A stretch of DNA of 64,000 nt. It comes from Ancylothrix sp. D3o (GTDB lineage: Bacteria; Cyanobacteriota; Cyanobacteriia; Cyanobacteriales; Oscillatoriaceae). Every line of letters begins with the position of its first letter. Position 1 is the first letter of the stretch. Location of the stretch: the NCBI RefSeq assembly GCF_025370775.1, contig NZ_JAMXEX010000014.1, positions 62,001-126,000 on the forward strand, in the 5' to 3' direction. The notes under the pieces were generated by a model, which made no database searches, was not told the DNA's origin, and saw only the letters and a program-made list of their open reading frames with translations. The translations under genes were made by a program, and so were the position numbers. Shown piece after piece: positions 62,018-64,000 of the stretch.

Positions 62018-62079
62018 TCAAATTCGCAACAATTTAACAAAATGTAAAGACGAGAGCCATAAATTAAGGAGGTTTGCCA

Positions 62080-64000
62080 ATGGCAAATACCACAGTTATT
62101 GACACCGGCACAGCCAGCCCATCGAGAAGGCGACAACTAAGTTTGCCGGTGTGGTTAGTATTAATTTGTATCGTGGCATTTACAGTCTTGCTGATAGCCG
62201 GTGCAGCCATTTGGAAAAACGCGCCGCCGGTGCCGGAAACGATGCGTTCTCCAGCCCAAGAAATCGTCTTGACGAAACAAGAAATACAAGCCGGTCAAGA
62301 AACCTATCTCGCACGCGGCGGACAGCATATTGGTAGTATTTGGGGACACGGAAGCTATCTTGCACCCGACTGGACAGCAGCCGTATTGCACCATTGGGGA
62401 TTAGCAACAGCCGGAGTTTTATATAACAACAACCCCAACTTTACACAGCAAGATTTAGAAGCCTTACCGGCCCCCCAAAGAGCCAGCCTACAAGCCCAAG
62501 TAAGCGAACAATTTAAAACCAATAGATACGACCCAAAAACCCACGAATTGCTGCTTACCGAAGCCCAAACCGAAGGCTTAAAACAAGTCTTCGATCAATA
62601 CAACACCCTGCTAACTTATGGGTCATCAATTCACTCAATCCCGCGAGGTTGGTTCAAAGACGAAACCCAAGTTCGTAACGTCACCGGCTTCTTTGTATGG
62701 ACAGCATGGGCAGCCGTAGCCAACCGGCCAAATGCACCCTTTTCCTATACCGCAAACTGGCCCCATGATGACTTAATTGGCAACCAACCCCCCGGTCAAT
62801 TTATTATCTGGTCAATTGTCTCCGTCATCATTTTAATTGGCGGTACCGGCATCTTTTTGTTTGTTTACCTAACCCAAGAAGATCCCGACGACATACAACC
62901 AGTCCCCGCCCGTCCAGCAGTGAGAATTCCTACCCCCAGCCAAAAAGTAACCTCCCTATTTTTTGGCGTAGCAATGGCACTATTTTTAGTGCAAATTCTC
63001 ATGGGAATGTTTACAGCCCACTATGCCGTAGAAGGCGAAGGATTTTATGGAATACCGATCATAAACTTCTTACCCTACGCCGCATCTCGGACATGGCACC
63101 TACAATTAGGAATTTTTTGGATAGCAACTTGTTGGTTAGCAGCAGGCTTATATTTTGCCCCTCGTTTTGGCAACTTTGAACCAAAAAATCAAGCCCTTGG
63201 CAATAGCGTTTTGCTCATTGCTTTAACCGTCGTTGTTGTTGGTTCAATGATTGGAACCTGGGAAGCAATTACCGGCGTTTTAGACATCAAAAACAGCTTT
63301 TTGTGGGGACACCAAGGCTATGAATACATCGAATTAGGGCGAGTTTGGCAAATCTTGCTAATTATCGCCATGACTTTTTGGCTGTGGTTAATGTATCGTG
63401 CCTTTAAACCGGCCCTCGTCAAAGAAAAAAATCCCACCGGTTTAAGTCACTTTTTCCTCTACAGCGCGATAACAATTCCCCTCTTTTATTCCATTGGTTT
63501 AGCCTACACCAACCACACCCCCTTAAGCATTGCCGAATATTGGCGCTGGTGGGTAATTCACCTTTGGGTAGAAGGCTTTTTTGAAGTATTCGCCACCGTT
63601 GTCATTGCCTATTTGTGTAGTGAACTCGGTTTCCTGAAAAAATCCTCAGCTTTACGCGCCACATACCTAACAACAATTTTGTATTTAGGTAGCGGAGTCA
63701 TTGGCACATTGCACCACCTTTATTTTTCCGGTACGCCCACATTTATTGCAGCCATAGGCTCAGTATTTTCGGCTTTAGAAGTGGTGCCATTAACATTGAT
63801 TGGGTTTGAAGTTCTCAAGACCTTAAAACTCTCCCAAGAAGCCGAAGGATTTTATCGTTGGCCGTTGCGATTTTTCATGGCTACTTGTTTTTGGAATTTA
63901 ATCGGGGCCGGTATTTTTGGCTTCTTGATTAATCCCCCCATTGTTCTCTATTATTCCCAAGGTTTAAACACCACACCCATTCACGCCCACTCAGCTTTAT
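62080..64000 (+). CDS. norB: Quinol-dependent nitric oxide reductase (qNor), partial at right edge
   Basis: 640 codons are present and the frame is open at the edge. AAGGAGG precedes the ATG by 6 bases. The protein reduces NO to N2O in the cytoplasmic membrane with electrons from quinol and does not need the NorC cytochrome. Seen: a first transmembrane helix (about 22-44), a long extracytoplasmic loop with G-H-G-S-Y-L-A-P-D-W and P-R-G-W-F typical of qNor, then a series of helices of the heme-copper oxidase fold with conserved His (LHHWG, HYAVEGEG, WWVIHLW, TLHHLYF, IHAHSAL). Cyanobacterial homologues probably serve in NO detoxification. The C-terminal part lies beyond the window. Confidence 0.93.
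   Translation, partial: MANTTVIDTGTASPSRRRQLSLPVWLVLICIVAFTVLLIAGAAIWKNAPPVPETMRSPAQEIVLTKQEIQAGQETYLARGGQHIGSIWGHGSYLAPDWTAAVLHHWGLATAGVLYNNNPNFTQQDLEALPAPQRASLQAQVSEQFKTNRYDPKTHELLLTEAQTEGLKQVFDQYNTLLTYGSSIHSIPRGWFKDETQVRNVTGFFVWTAWAAVANRPNAPFSYTANWPHDDLIGNQPPGQFIIWSIVSVIILIGGTGIFLFVYLTQEDPDDIQPVPARPAVRIPTPSQKVTSLFFGVAMALFLVQILMGMFTAHYAVEGEGFYGIPIINFLPYAASRTWHLQLGIFWIATCWLAAGLYFAPRFGNFEPKNQALGNSVLLIALTVVVVGSMIGTWEAITGVLDIKNSFLWGHQGYEYIELGRVWQILLIIAMTFWLWLMYRAFKPALVKEKNPTGLSHFFLYSAITIPLFYSIGLAYTNHTPLSIAEYWRWWVIHLWVEGFFEVFATVVIAYLCSELGFLKKSSALRATYLTTILYLGSGVIGTLHHLYFSGTPTFIAAIGSVFSALEVVPLTLIGFEVLKTLKLSQEAEGFYRWPLRFFMATCFWNLIGAGIFGFLINPPIVLYYSQGLNTTPIHAHSAL

Larger units (their letters stand above)
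61681..62079. other. Leader region of the nitric oxide reductase gene
   Basis: About 400 bases without a supported gene. It holds the hairpin at 61826 and the palindrome at 62003. A frame of 73 codons (61716-61937) runs straight through the hairpin, has no ribosome site and no resemblance to a protein. Confidence 0.5.

Overview
The window looks like a chromosomal segment of a filamentous, non-heterocystous cyanobacterium (Oscillatoriales-like), with moderate GC. Evidence: a ferrochelatase with a C-terminal chlorophyll a/b-binding helix, long multi-PAS hybrid kinases, WD40 STAND proteins, many Uma2 genes, heptameric TTGGTCA/TGACAAA repeats and NRPS genes of cyanobacterial type. No rRNA, tRNA, CRISPR array or transposase was recognised.

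Region 1 (1-16.3 kb) is the 3' end of an NRPS operon, all on +. It holds the end of a condensation (C) domain, a stand-alone SyrP-type Fe(II)/2-oxoglutarate hydroxylase, a C*-A-T protein, a C-A-T-C-hydroxylase protein, a C*-A-T-reductase protein and a class III aminotransferase. Specificity codes read by hand give Asp, Gly and Asp. Each Asp module starts with a C-like domain that has lost HHxxxDG and follows a hydroxylase, which is the layout described for beta-hydroxyaspartate siderophore synthetases with an interface domain. The predicted product ends in beta-OH-Asp-Gly-beta-OH-Asp, with the last carboxyl reduced to an aldehyde and probably aminated. A cyanochelin-like siderophore is the best guess.

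Region 2 (16.5-20.9 kb) is a MoxR / DUF58 / transglutaminase trio. Region 3 (21.2-29.6 kb) holds a seven-PAS hybrid histidine kinase, a REC-GGDEF diguanylate cyclase, a small conserved unknown, an XRE-type regulator and an RsbRD-type kinase. Region 4 (30-39.5 kb) is housekeeping: ABC-2 permease, aldo/keto reductase, DUF2993 protein, GH31 and GH57 alpha-glucan enzymes, Uma2, methyltransferase and hemH. Region 5 (40-50.7 kb) has a 14-blade WD40 STAND protein and a signalling cluster (REC-degenerate GGDEF-EAL, a three-receiver hybrid kinase, a response regulator). Region 6 (50.7-58.5 kb) holds a Vat-like acetyltransferase, a decayed recQ helicase, a DUF6335-like protein, the succinate dehydrogenase flavoprotein, three more Uma2 genes (two from an 812-bp tandem duplication), a secreted DUF2690-like protein and a CHAP protein. 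Region 7 (58.5-64 kb) has a short STAND ATPase behind a promoter with GGCTCA direct repeats, then a methyltransferase-cupin-quinol nitric oxide reductase set led by an FNR/DNR-like box, cut by the right edge.

Codon starts were moved inward from the longest frame wherever a Shine-Dalgarno sequence or family start supported it; each case is stated. Motif positions, specificity codes and repeat boundaries were worked out by eye.
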